A DNA stretch of 64,000 bases from Chrysemys picta bellii. Taxonomy: Eukaryota; Chordata; Testudines; Emydidae. The DNA lies in NCBI RefSeq assembly GCF_011386835.1, contig NC_088795.1:98082434-98146433 (forward strand), in the 5' to 3' direction. The notes beneath the pieces were generated by a model. It made no database searches, had not been told where the DNA came from, and saw nothing but the letters and a program-made list of their open reading frames with translations. The translations under genes were made by a program, and so were the position numbers. Positions 1-11,841 of the stretch are shown here, piece after piece; the stretch's first letter is position 1; every line of letters begins with the position of its first letter.

Positions 1-34
1 AGCAATCTGTTTCCTAGACAACAACAGTAAATAC

Positions 35-379
35 CTGGAATCATTTTGTGGCCTGGAGACTTCATTATTATGTCCAATGGTAGTGAGGCTGCAGGCAGTG
101 GCAGATGTAAAGGTTTCATGGCAAATCTGTCTCTCAGCACTTTCCCTCCCAGTCTCCTCTGTGGTTTCACTATTGGATGTGGCCCTGGCAATACTAAGCT
201 TCTCCCATTTCTGTTGATCAATCTCAGTCACTGGCCCAAAGTGCACAAACTTCTGCTTGGGGCTAGAAGCCTTTTTGTACGCTCTTGCTTTACAGCTAGC
301 AAAATCATCATGAATGGCTGCTTCCACTGCAATTTCAGCGGATGGTTCAGGATCCTTGGAGCATTTGAGGTCTTCTTCG
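35..379 (-). CDS. LIMCH1: LIMCH1 cassette exon (345 nt) without internal Met
   Basis: The minus strand is open for 115 codons between a strong acceptor (long pyrimidine run then GACTAG, 381-380) and a GTATTT donor (34). It has no in-frame ATG, so start-codon ORF finding misses it. It encodes EEDLKCSKDPEPSAEIAVEA, then HDDFASCKARAYKKASSPKQ and FVHFGPVTEIDQQKWEKL. The last segment is typical of the LIMCH1/LMO7 central domain and echoes ITQADLETWDRL in the preceding exon. It is phase 2 at both ends and divisible by 3, in register with the exon at 1497. The following exons lie left of the window. Confidence 0.87.
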
Positions 380-1496
380 CTAGTCAGAACCAGAAACAAA
401 GGAATCAAAGGAAGTTACAAGACAAAAGAAAAACCAAGAACAAAAATAACAAATAGCCTAGCAAACAGCTTAGTGTATACTGAGGGCTCTTAGATCCAAA
501 GCCAGAGCATATAGAAGGAGGTGAACTTTCCATATGGGCTGAAAGCCAAGAGATAGCATAATTCCTCCAGACAAACTGTGGGAAGCTTGCTCTCTAGTGG
601 CCCCTCCTACTTTTTAGGAGTGTCGTATATGATACAAACACACCCTCAGCACAAGATGTGGATCCATAGCCATGCCCAAATCTAATCGGATGTGTCCCCA
701 TGTGCTGTTGGGGAGTGCTAGCAGACCCCTGTTATCCTCAGGGAATGCAGATGACCATGTAATAGCTGCTTCCTGCAGTGAAGCATTAGGCGCTCCCTAC
801 GCCTTCTCCTTAATACAATGCCATGAAAATAACCATAATTTGGTCCTGAAATATTGTGGTGTGAACAGTGAAGCCCAGGATGAAATTGGAATATGAACTC
901 CTTCAAATTTAAGTGGCGGTTTGAGCTGAAACCCAGAATCCTTGCCTAACCTTAACTGTTCAGGGTCTAAGTTGAGTCTAAATTGCAGAAGGGGGATATT
1001 TTGGATGTGGCCAAAATGTGAACAGAGTTTGCAGGATGTTGGCATCATCACACTCAAACTTTAACCCTATCACAAATCAGTTTGCAACTTTCAGCTCATA
1101 AGTAGTACTATATACCACTATTGCTTCTATGAGAAGAAAGGACAGTTAGTGTGGTCGTTTATATTAGGACTGAAATCACCCAATAACCAAGTCAATGAAA
1201 ATAATGTCTGTATAGATGACTACATTTGGCTAGAAAGTGGAATGCCTACCACTAGGCAGTTGAGGGGTTGCTATCTTTTGCTGGAGGAGTTCCATATCAC
1301 TTGCATGCATTAGTAAGGTGCTTGGACTTATTTTGCATATTTGTTAAGCTCTGGTTTTGAATTTAAAGAACCATTTTCAACATAGCACTATTCAAGTAAA
1401 AAAAAAAAAAAGCCACTCAAGACATTCAAACAATACTAACTCATATTTCCCACACTGCCATTCCAGATTCACCCATGACCCTGGAAAACAACATAC
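380..1496 (-). other. LIMCH1 intron
   Basis: The intron is 1.1 kb, with a GT donor at 1496-1495 and an AG acceptor at 381-380. It has a pyrimidine-rich 3' end and a short poly-A run near 1400. I see no recognisable repeat or further exon. Confidence 0.8.
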
Positions 1497-1751
1497 CTGA
1501 GCTCCTCGGACACTTTCAGTCTGTCCCACGTCTCCAAATCTGCTTGCGTTATAGAAGCTTTCACAAATACTGGAGACTCTTGTTGCTGGTTAAGGTTACT
1601 TTGAGTCTTTCGTTTAGCCAGGTCATCTCTTTGAATATCAGGTACTTTCACCTGCTCTTCCTCCTCCGACTCGTTATCCTGAGACTGCAGGAATGGGTTT
1701 TCTTTACGTGTCACAATTTGCCTCGCTGATGCCATATGTACCTGGTTTGCT
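1497..1751 (-). CDS. LIMCH1: LIMCH1 cassette exon with third PDxxxDD module
   Basis: The exon encodes MASARQIVTRKENPFLQ, an acidic run (NESEEEEQ), the module VPDIQRDDLAKRK, and ITQADLETWDRLKVSEEL, before a GTATGT donor (1496). Three acceptors are possible. The CAG at 1743 gives the wrong phase after the preceding exon. The AG at 1753-1752 gives phase 2 and a 255-nt exon adding ANQVH before MAS, and is chosen here. An AG at 1723-1722 would give 225 nt. The right boundary is therefore the least certain of the nine exons. With the chosen acceptor the exon is phase 2-2 and divisible by 3. Confidence 0.82.
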
Positions 1752-3121
1752 CTAATTTAATGCACATTCCAAATCAGCAAGAAAAAGCCATTTTGAGGAG
1801 TTAGACAATGATAAGTGGAATGTCAATAATGGCGGTTCAGAGTATAAGAATAAATTGAAATGATGAATAAAGTAGAAAGGTTGGAGTTTCTTTAAGCAAG
1901 CATGCAATCAGTTGAAACTGGGACTGTTTCATGTAGACTACCCTGTGAATTCTAATGAGACAGATTCATTGGACGATTATAGTTTTGAGTTTAACCCAGA
2001 CAAGTAAATCTGGAATCACTGCAATAGAGTTTAATTCAGTAATGAGGTTCATTCTGATAGGTTATGATGTCCAACTCTCATACTATTAAAGTTACTGTAA
2101 TGATTGCAAGTTTCATTCCTGAATGTATCAGAGCTGGAGAATTCTAATGTGGTATATTCTCCAGATGCCCTTCCAAGATATTACTCACATGTCAGAATGC
2201 TTACTATAAATGTCGATGTGCCAGATTGTTACTGACTGGAAGAAACATTTTATAAAACTGAAAACAACATGAACTAATTAAAAAAAAGTTCGGAACATCT
2301 CAGCTGTAGGTAGACCGATTCTAACGATAGGCTTGCTTAATGTTACCTTTTTTCATTAGTGGGTTTTTACACTAGACCGCCATGTATTTTATATACACAC
2401 ACCCCACATACTATCTAAAAATGCCTCATGTAATAGCAACAAACACAAGCAGATGTGCTTATGTTCTACAGAAGATGGTTGCCTAACAGAAGTGTCTATA
2501 GCATAGTTAACTTTTCCTAATCCCAGTATAGCACTGGAGTGGAATACATGGAGTGTTAAATTGGAACCAATCCGTCTATTTCCAAAATAACGTTAAACAA
2601 ATTCTGCCACTAATTACATGGTCCCATATCCCATTTAGTTCACAGAGTGCTGTACATGTATAACCTAGAAGAGGATTTGGCCCTTTCTTTACACAAATTA
2701 AAAGAATAGTGTTAAATTAAAAACCATATATCTTAAAACAAGCATTTCCTTATTTATATCACAAATGTTCATTAGCTTATTGAATTTACTCTCTTTAGAG
2801 TTCACATTCTAAAATTTACTTTTCACAATTTATTTTCATTGCCGGATTTCTCTCACTTTGAACACTGAAAATATGCAGTGTGCTTTTCTTTTTTTAAATT
2901 GTAAGTTTCTAATCAGTTTCACTTTCCAGTTCTCAGGTTCTAGAGCAATTCTACACTGTCTCAACTGCAAACACTAGGATAATGGAGAATTTGTATTGAT
3001 TTTTATGGATGCTTATTTATCCATTATTGAAATTTTGGGCCAGATTTGTTTTAGCTACCAAACAACAGTATTTCACATAGAATTAAATATTACAATAGAC
3101 AGAGAAAGGTAGTTTGCACAC
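1752..3121 (-). other. LIMCH1 intron
   Basis: A 1.4-kb AT-rich intron between two cassette exons. I recognise no repeat and no additional phase-compatible exon. Confidence 0.75.
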
Positions 3122-3412
3122 CTGGCATATTCCTGTTTTTCCTTCTGTAATGGCTTTTTAGCACCTTCCAGTTTACCTTTATCTTTATTTGTACAGGGCC
3201 CAACTAAAAACTGGTTAAATGACACTGTAAGTTTGGGCTGATTAAGTCTTGCTCTCCGGGCTGCAAAGTCATCCTTTTCTAGATCAGGAACTCTGCACAC
3301 TGCTTCATCTTCTGATCCAGAATCCTTCCCTTGACAATGCATCATAGAGGGTTTCTCCTTGTGAAGAATGATGTCTGGGGTAGGTTCACTATCTTCATAT
3401 ATTTGCTTTTGA
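3122..3412 (-). CDS. LIMCH1: LIMCH1 cassette exon (291 nt) with second PDxxxDD module
   Basis: The exon encodes 97 residues: QKQIYEDSEPTPDIILHKEK, then an acidic DSGSEDEAVCR stretch, the module VPDLEKDDFAARRAR, the LTVSFNQFL segment, and a Lys/Glu-rich tail ending KEKQEYA. The module and the FNQ(Y/F)L segment repeat those of the exon at 10761-11013. The acceptor is TGTGTCAG (3414-3413) with a good pyrimidine run; the donor GTGTGC follows a split AG. It is phase 2 at both ends and divisible by 3. I recall the corresponding segment in long LIMCH1 isoforms of other vertebrates. Confidence 0.88.
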
Positions 3413-4112
3413 CTGACACAGAGCAAAATTAAATGGAGTTCCAGATGTGAAAAGGGGAAAAATGTCAACATTCATTTCCAGGTCATAAAATAAGTGCTGT
3501 TAGTCAAATGTGCTCAAAGCTGCTGTTAGTTTAGATGAGGCCTTCATTTATTTGTTTAGGGCACAATCCTGCAAACCCTCCACGAGGAAAGCCTGAGGAA
3601 GTCAACTGCAGTTCCAAACGTGAACAGTTAGAAGGATCAGACCTTTACGCTATTATTTTAGCCACAGATGGAAAAGTAGAGAACACAGGCTCCAAATTAT
3701 ACATTCAGCCATTAAGTGGTGACATTATTCTTACACACTTTAGGTAAATGAAAATAGCTTTAGTATAAAACTACCAAGCTCATTTCTGATCATTACTGTG
3801 GAATCCTGAGATACCTAGAATTCACCACCCTGGCTCCTAAATGGGACTGCCAATTTTTCTGTATCCTGGGCAGTCCTTAAGACTGGTCCTTTCCCCTCCT
3901 GTCCCCCACACTTTGATTTCCCCCTTTGTAAAGCAAGAAGCAGGTAATTTCTTTTGAAAAGTAAGCAGAAATGAGCCCCCCTCTCTCTAGACTTGGCAGA
4001 CTTAGATTTTTAGAATTTTGATGGATAGTATCAATGTTTATTTTTAAGCATTTTTTCAATTTAAATCTTCACAGTTGTGGGAAATTATGGGGGTGTCAGA
4101 TAATGGAGGGTG

Positions 4113-4300
4113 TCAGACAATAGCTCAGTGGTTTGAGCACTGGCCTGCTAAACCCAGGGTTGTGAGTTCAATCCTTGAAGGAGCCACTTAAGGATCTGGG
4201 GCAAAATCAGTACTTGGTCCTGCTAGTAAAGGTATGGGACTGGACTCGATGACCCTTCAGGGTCCCTTCCAGTTCTATGAGATAGGTATATCTCCATATA
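4113..4300 (+). repeat. tRNA-derived SINE with CR1-like tail (turtle polIII/SINE type)
   Basis: The head contains an A-box-like TAGCTCAGTGGTTTGAGCA and a B-box-like GTTGTGAGTTCAATCC, as in tRNA genes. The 3' part (ACTGGACTCGATGACCCTTC and after) resembles the end of CR1 LINEs. The same unit occurs in reverse at 37330-37545 and 48842-49031. This is the structure described for tortoise SINEs that borrow CR1 machinery. Confidence 0.85.
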
Positions 4301-5865
4301 TTAATAACTTCTTAATTACAATAGGCACAGATTCAAAAAGTTAACATTTTATAACCATTAAAACATGAACTGCTAACCTCACATGTCAAAATATACAAAA
4401 TCCTTAAATCAGTCCTTAAATCAAACTCTAACAAGTTCTCAAGCAATTTTCTTACTTTGCCTCTCTGTAAATTTCGATCATCATCTATGGAAATATTTTC
4501 ATCAGTTTTTGTGTGTACAGTGAAACAGATACTTACCAATAAATATCTAACCCTTCTAAACAGGTCTGTTACAGCATTGAGACATAATGCTGTGTTTTAG
4601 TGGTCCATTAATACCTGCATTCTGGAGACAGTGCCTTCAGTCACCTAAGACCGATACTGATGTACTAATAATATGGCAATATGGCTCTTGATTTCTGGAC
4701 ACCAGAAAAAGATTATTTCTAAATCATGCAATATGCCCATCCAATTTGAGTTACTTTTTACAAGAGAAGATAATGAAGAATAATTTACATACTTCTATCC
4801 CCACTGGGAAAAAAATCAAAAGCTTATTTTTCTAGTTTTCTAGAAATAACTAGAAAACTAGACATGAAGACTTGAGTGTTACAAGATAGGTCAATATAGT
4901 AATATTACTAGGTTCAGACATCATGCCTCTTATTTTTCATATTGCACACCTTCTAAGTCAGAAAATATGGTAAAGTGAAGACACTTAAAATAATGGCAAC
5001 AGCTCAAGAGTCCACGTTTCCCCTCCATTTTACAATCAACAGTTAAAATTGTTTATTGTAATTTTTTTAAATGCAAGTTTTCTAAGCATTGCAAACCCAT
5101 CTTTATCTCCAACTATCTATAGTCCCAGCTGCCCTTTCAGCAAAACTTTAACAGTCCCAATTTAGATTTTAAAACAAAGATGAAATAGAAGGTTTCCATC
5201 AGGCACAGAATGGTGCTGAAAAGTCAGCCAGGCATAGGTCCATGAATGAAGGGAAGCAGTTTAAAACTGCCTTTCTTTTCCCTGAGATGCTAGTAGGTGT
5301 CCAAGTCACTTTCAGTTTTGCGTCTATTTGTTGGCACAGAGTTACTGTGCTTCTTGTTATATTGGTAATATTATCCAATATTCCAGTCCTTCAAATCCAA
5401 GGCCACTCAGTGGGCAGTGATCATCCAAATCCAGTTTTATAATTCCAAGAAAAGTTTGGAGGAATCAATTATAGTTTTATGCATCATAGATGATTCACAT
5501 ACTTGTTTAAAAAGTAGATGCTCTACACCTTCCTGTGATTATGTATAGTTTAGTAGGTCAGTAGATCAGGACTGTTTAGTATGTTTATTTAAGGAAGCTA
5601 ATGTAGTTATGCAAGGAATGTAGTATCAACTAAAAGTCATGCAATGGTTTATGCACCATTGGGGTGAGAGCATTTCTTGCCTTTGTGAAGTAACAGTTCA
5701 AGTTCATTCAAAGAGCATTTTGTGCACCATTAGGCATTTCCTGCATGGACATGCAACAGGAAATGCCACATTTAGCTCTTTTTATTTTGTGTTTTATGGA
5801 TTAACAATGAGCAAACACAAAGGTGGTGGAATCTATCTAGAGATCCATGGCACTTATATAGCTTC

Positions 5866-6085
5866 ATTGCTGTGGTATCTGAGCACCTCACGATCTCTAA
5901 TGCATTTATCCTCAGTACCAGTGTGAGGTAAAGTATTTTGCAGATAGGGAACTGAGGGACAAAAATACTGAATGATTTGCCCAAGGTCACACAAAGTCTG
6001 GTGGAGCAGGGACTGAACACAGAGGTCTCCTAAAATCCTAGCTTACTTGTTAGCACCCTAATCACTGGACCTTCCACTCTAAGGA
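5866..6085 (-). repeat. MIR-like SINE
   Basis: Contains TTTTGCAGATAGGGAACTGA and GATTTGCCCAAGGTCACACA, the core and tail signature of MIR/CORE-SINE elements. Orientation is assigned by comparison with the copy at 23953. Confidence 0.6.
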
Positions 6086-7084
6086 AAAACAGAAATTCTT
6101 CAGGAGAGTAAATTTTGATTGGTAACATTCTGAAAGCTACTCAAGTGTCAGATTGTTTCCACCAATTTCAGACCAGTGAAGGGAATGAAAAAAATACCAC
6201 CACCTAGCCAACAGCATACTTTATACCTCATGGGACGGAGATGTTCTTAGTCAAATTTGAGCATTTAGCAATCCAAGTATTTAATGAATGCACAGTATGA
6301 AAGGATGTGAAAGTAATATAAACATGGTTTCACTGCCACAAGTTCGGCATGATTACATTACTCATGGGTGACAGAGCCATGTGAGTTATATAGGTTTTCC
6401 CAAAGAAGCAACAATATAATTTATACCACATTACAATATCACAAATTATTTTTGGGATGCATGAGTAGGGGAAAGTTCTTTGTATTTAAATGCTGTTATC
6501 TTCATGAAGATACTACAGAAGCAGCAATGGGTGAAGTGGAGTTATACTAACAAGTGCATGATAAAATAAACCTATACCGTGCCTTGTGAAATGCAGGAGT
6601 CCCTGTAACATTTGTTACCACCACCTCCAGCAGTGGTATTCTAAATCTTTGGACACATTCCAGTCGAGGGGGTCTCGCTGAGGGTCCCTCCAACTTACCC
6701 CACCTCATTTTCTTCCCTCCATCAGTCTCCCTGAATTATTTTCAGATAAAGAAGTAAGCCCTTGTTGGGGGATCCAGAAGCAGTATCTTCAGAAAATGAT
6801 TTTTAATGTACATACCATTTAGTAAAAACTGGGGATTCCCAGACAAAAAGTTTGATTGCACCCCAGAAGGGAGGCTGGGGCAAAGAAAACCTACCACCCA
6901 ATTGCTACTGGAATGCAAGCTCACCTCCAGATCTCCCCCTCAATCCAGACTGACTTTAGAAAGACTTTATATTGTAAACTGCCCTAAAGAGTTTACAATA
7001 TAAAAAGACAGACAGACTGACCAATACACAAAAGGGTACAAGGTGTAAGTGAAATGGTCAAGGTGTTTGGTCACCTTTTGATAA

Positions 7085-7200
7085 CGCAATTTATTATTAT
7101 ATACAGGATCATAAGCTCCTTGGTGCAGGGACTGTCAAGCACAATGGGGTCCTGGTCCATGATTAGGGCTCCTAGGTGCTGTGGTAATACAAATAAATAC
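7085..7200 (+). repeat. Ancient interspersed repeat fragment
   Basis: The phrase CACAATGGGGTCCTGGTCCA followed by GGGCTCCTAGGTGCT and an ATAAATA tail is one I associate with an old amniote interspersed repeat. The adjacent 6960-7020 stretch (GAGTTTACAATATAAA) may be part of the same or a related copy. Family not named. Confidence 0.4.
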
Positions 7201-9741
7201 TAATAGGCTGTGAATGAGCAACACATTTAAACACTTAAGTGCTAGCTAGAATGGGGCCAGAGTGTATCCCCAGTGCCCTTCAGGTTTGCCATTATTAATG
7301 AGCTAATATCTTGTAGGCATCACAGTAGATTTGGGTCATCAGAGGACTGGAATATGGAAAGGCTGGTGCCTTGCATACTAGCTCAGGAAGAGTTTTCATG
7401 GATAAGAAATAGTGTGGAAGAAAACAGAATTGTGGGAGAAACATCTAGGCTGGCATCATGGGCAGAGCAGAAGGGATGGAGGGGAAAGCAAAGAGAAACC
7501 AAAATAGGAAAGTACAGAGGAGCAGAGTTATGTAGGTCCTTGAATGATAGGACTGGAAGCTTGAACTTGATGTAGAGGAGGAATGAGAGCCAATGGAGAA
7601 AGGGGAGTCAACAGAGTGATTCAAAGATGGGGCAACAGTCAACGGGCAAGAAAGATGACAAAGTCTACCCCTCTCCCTCGCTTTACCCTGAAGTCCGCCC
7701 CATCTCTCCTCCTTCCCCATTCTCCCTTTCCCACTCACACATGCTGTAACAAATTTCTCCCTACAGCTCTGCACCTTCATTTCCCTTTCTCCTGCCTCAG
7801 AGATCTTCTCCCAGTATTAGGAGGGAAACTGCTGCAAGACTGAGCTTCTCCTGCAAGCTTGGTTCTTTGCACCTCAGCTGTTTAGCTGGTGTAGAGAGTC
7901 ATTGGTTCCTCACAACACCCCTGCTGCCATCTGTACAAATTGCACCTGGTTGACAAATTAGAGAGCTTCTTCTGGTGGGAGCAGGGAACAAGAATCACTA
8001 ATTATTAGTGTTCCTCTTTCCTCCTGCACAAAGGCACTTTGTAAAAGGAGGAGATCAGAATCCCTGCTGAACCATATGCTTGTCTACATGTGCATCTGTC
8101 TTAGAGATTAAAATCAGTAAATCAAAGCAAGATTGGAGCAGGGGGCTGACAGCCAAAGGTTGTAAGTATCCTCCAAAAATAATACATGGGCTATAAATAT
8201 TGTTTGTTACACCTTGGATTGCCAAACACAATACTATTGTCTTGGACTCAAACTATGCTTGCACTATTATCCTTCTGGTTTATGAACTACTGACCGGCGG
8301 CCTGCAATTAACTGAGGCAGGATGAGGCTGTGATTTATGACTGATTGCAAATTCTTTTTATTAGTATTTTGGCTCATGTCCTAGGGTAGCACTTAGTTTG
8401 TCTGTTACCTTGTATAGCTCTTCAGTGCCTTGGCTAATACATGCATTGGTTATGATTTGTATTACTGATATACAAATATACAAAACGTATGTTATTGCTT
8501 GTAATAAGACAGCATACCTTTAGAACAATAAAACCAGTCTGAAACAGAAAATACACACACATACTTACTTTGATTTGACTATTTAACTGCATTTGACAGC
8601 TCTCCCCAGCCTGCAAGCCTCATTAAGCCTATAGACGGTTTCATATTAGCTATTATTTGTATTACAACAACATTTAGAAGTCCCATCTGAAGTCATGGCC
8701 CCATTGAGCTAGGTGCTGTCCATATATTGCCAGCATCCCTACCTATAATTTACAACTTTAATTCAAGTTTAGTGAAGTTTTTGTTTGAAAATACAATTCT
8801 GAATAGCTTTCCTTGATGTTCCAGAAATTAAGAGGTTGGGCAGGCAGAAGGTTGGACACTTACCATTTAACCAAACCATTTCACAATCTTTGAAAGGACT
8901 ACCCTGGTCATACCAGTTAAAAGTTTTGCTTAGTGACATAACCTCATGAGAAACAGCTAGTTTTCATGGGACCACCACACCATTGTGACTGAAAGTCTGA
9001 TGAAATTAAATCCATCCATTATCAGACTTTTGAAATAAAGAAAGGGAAATAACCAACTTAAGTAAAACCAAAAAACAAACAATGCCGGTGAAACGATGAG
9101 TAAATATGGTCATTCTGTGCATAGCTATAGTCAAAGAATGACTGCTGAACTATATTGACATGCTTTACTTGGTGCAGGTGTTAACAAGCAATGAATTTTT
9201 ATAGTTCCTGTCTTTAAAATAAAATACGTCCTTTAGTATAATTGTTAAAAATACTAAACACTTACAAATATAGGTGTGATTCAGCCACTTGTTACTGAAG
9301 TGTTCCATCACTAAGAAGAGTATTAAAGAATTTCTAAAACCCTTGCCCGAACAAGGCATCATGTAGTAAAACCGTTTTTTTGTGTGAACCTAAGATGGTA
9401 TAAAATGGAAGATTTACAAGCTTGAAAATGTTCTTGGTAGTTTGTTTCTTGAACTTCGTTTCCATCCAAGTTAGGGTGTAGCACTATTACTAATTGCAGC
9501 AAACACATTTAACACCATATAGCTTTGCAATGCATGATTACCATGTCACAAGCTTTTTCATACCTAAACCCTTTCTAAAATCTAATTAGTTGCAAGTGAA
9601 ACAGCAGAAAATGCAAGTGCTTAGTAGATTTTTTTTTTTGGGGGTTATAAAAAGTGAAGTAATGGCAGAATGAGAAAAACGCACACACTCGCAAAATTTT
9701 TAATGTGAAGCGTGCACAATATCACACACTTTTGAGCTAAC

Positions 9742-10020
9742 CTGCCATAGCGTTGTGCTGCTGGCATGACCTTAATACCAGCTTGTTCAAGCCTTCGTAA
9801 CTTTCTGATTTCCTCTGCATCTTTCTCTTTGCACTTGTGCACTGCAGTTTCTTTGGCACTACCTGAAGGAAACTGACCTATTGTCTTTCCTTTGTTTTGA
9901 TTCAAATCTACTTGACTTTTACAGGGGTTTGTCCTGGAAGCCATGCATCCCACCTGCTCCTCTTCATGTTGTCTTGGTGCCTCATTTTGTTCTTCTTCTA
10001 TGGTTTCAGGATGGTTTTTG
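9742..10020 (-). CDS. LIMCH1: LIMCH1 cassette exon (279 nt, phase 2-2)
   Basis: The exon encodes 93 residues, with an acidic start (PETIEEEQNEAPRQHEEEQ), a Lys-rich centre, and the end RKLRRLEQAGIKVMPAAQRY. The last segment is one I associate with long LIMCH1 isoforms and the DUF4757-type central region. The acceptor CTCAATAG (10022-10021) is preceded by an in-frame stop in the intron, so the start is well bounded. The donor GTTAGC follows a split AG. Both ends are phase 2 and the length is divisible by 3, so skipping preserves the frame. The acceptor's pyrimidine tract is weak, which fits an alternatively spliced exon. Isoform use itself cannot be read from DNA. Confidence 0.85.
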
Positions 10021-10760
10021 CTATTGAGTTATACAAGGTAGTTTACTGTACAGTACACTGCTTTCTTTATACATTTTGCTTGATACTAACATTTCAAACA
10101 ATATTTTGATGAATGACACAGAAGACTAATCGTACTACGTAGTGCAGGCTATTCTGAAGCCAAATTAAAACAAAACACCTGATGTAAAATATGGGAAATC
10201 TTCGAGCACATTCATGTACTACACTAAATTTATGTAACTGATGCACAATAGATTTATTTTCAAAATTCAAGAACAGAAAGATGGTAACTATTTTGACTAA
10301 TATATATCACATAAAGACTTTTATTCACTGAAAATTAAGAATCTCTTGAAAACTGACTCTCGTCATCAAGGACCATATTAGAGCAACAAATTGTACTTTT
10401 GACAATTATTTTAATATTTAAATGTGGCATTTAAATAAACCAATATTTTGTCACACACTTCAGTTTTAAACAGTTAATGTGTACTGCAACACTGAATAAT
10501 TCACAGCCAACATTGCACTGCACAGTGAACAACATTGACATCAGGATAATTACCTAAGTCTTGTATTACCTGACTTTCCACTCATGGGATTATTGCTCTT
10601 CTGTTGTTTGAAACAATAGGGTAAAAATCTGTCAGTTAGCTCTAAGTAAGATCTATTTTGCCCATTTTACAAAGCACTGTGTACTTTTAAAGGTCATGAT
10701 TTGTTAAAGGTTAAAAAATAACATAATTGGAGGGACAAATGGTCTTGAGCAAAGCCTTAC
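10021..10760 (-). other. LIMCH1 intron
   Basis: A 740-nt AT-rich intron between the first module exon and the 279-nt cassette. No recognisable repeat. Confidence 0.8.
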
Positions 10761-11013
10761 CTGAAAGGCTTCTCTCCTCCGAGTGGTGAAGTAGCAGTAC
10801 TCCAGCTCTTCCGGTACTCTTCTCGTTCAGCTTTCTTTTTCCGAAGAGGAGCTGGTATATAGGCAGTCTGGTTACTCTTATTCGGGAGATACTGGTTAAA
10901 AGGCACAACTGATTTAGGTTCACCATATGACGCCCGCCTTGCAGACATATCATCTTTTTTCACATCTGGCATCTTTCGGTGTGGCAAGTCAGACTCAGAG
11001 TCACTCCCTCTCC
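10761..11013 (-). CDS. LIMCH1: LIMCH1 exon: first 'PDxxxDD' module
   Basis: The exon is 253 nt. Two bases (GG) complete the Gly codon started in the previous exon, then [20 protein letters not shown] and onward to [20 protein letters not shown] and [20 protein letters not shown]. This is highly characteristic LIMCH1 sequence. The acceptor is AATAG (11015-11014); the donor GTAAGG follows a split AG. It carries the first copy of the module [15 protein letters not shown] followed by FNQYL. It ends in phase 2, which sets up the symmetric cassette exons to its left. Apart from the CH domain this is the best-conserved piece of the gene in the window. Confidence 0.95.
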
Positions 11014-11619
11014 CTATTAAGGGATATGAAAAAAGGGTAATTTTACCCTAACTTGCCAAAATGAAAACAAAATCCTTACTTAAAAGTACAACAGTATTTT
11101 ATAATAATGGGCCAAAATACTACAGTTTACTACAGCATCTTCAGACATTTTTCTAAAAATTATTTTTTTTTTAATAAGGAAGAAAATCCCTGTTGAAATA
11201 ACATTTGCATAGAAACTTCAAACACACACAGCTAGTTATAGTGGATTTATATTCCTATTTTAAATCAGTCAGTGAAATACTGGCCACACTCCCTATAGTG
11301 GTAACAAATGGAAGTTATTCCAGTGGCCTACCTTCTGCAGCCAAAAAAACAAAACTAATCTAATTCAAGAAAAAGGTCTCAGCAAGTTTCTTTTTCAAAG
11401 GCTTGATCAGTTGTCCAACGTGATGGGTCAGCTTTACACCAGTAGCCAATGATATAAACCAGCTGTATAAACCCAAACTCAAGTTTACCGGACCTCAAGG
11501 TTGATCCTGGGTCTGCCACATCCCAACCCTAACCACAAAGCTACTGGTTGTTATGGGGCCAGATGCAGTGGGAGGTCTCTCTCTCGCTCGCTCTAATCCA
11601 TCCTGGACCTGAGACACCT

Positions 11620-11738
11620 TTCCTGGTGAACATTTCAATGAAACTGGCATGTTCCAACAGTAATTTTCAGTTTTGACAAATCTGAATTTTTCAACAAATA
11701 AATGTTATGCCAAAAAATTCCCAGCAAGCTCTACTGTC
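11620..11738. repeat. AT-rich interspersed repeat fragment
   Basis: Contains TTTTCAGTTTTGACAAATCT and a CCCAGCAAGCTCT end, resembling the repeats at 18528-18942 and 30446-30860. It is probably a nonautonomous DNA element fragment, but no target duplication was found. Confidence 0.35.
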
Positions 11739-11841
11739 TACAGGAATAGGCAGATGCCATCTCTTTTCAGAATTATGCTAGGCCAATTTAGATACCCACA
11801 GGCTAGGCATGACTTTGGACAATTGTAAACCAAGAGACTCA

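Larger units (their letters stand above)
3413..9741 (-). other. LIMCH1 intron with scattered repeats
   Basis: A 6.3-kb intron. It contains a tRNA-derived SINE (about 4113-4300), a MIR-like element (5866-6085) and fragments of old interspersed repeats near 6960-7200 and 8650-8740. The rest is AT-rich sequence in which I see no coding or RNA gene. Short ORFs within it show no recognisable protein. Confidence 0.75.

Noticed and set aside
3535..3747. Plus-strand frame just upstream of a LIMCH1 exon
   Set aside because: Antisense to the intron, no splice context or similarity.
4113..4180. A tRNA gene
   Set aside because: Box A and B-like motifs are present, but the unit continues into a CR1-like tail and recurs at 37.3 and 48.9 kb; it is a SINE.
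4333..4539. Minus-strand frame with acceptor-like TTTCCATAG and donor-like GTAAG, considered as a small LIMCH1 exon
   Set aside because: The 29-nt interval is not divisible by 3 and reads a stop immediately in phase 2; no similarity to LIMCH1.
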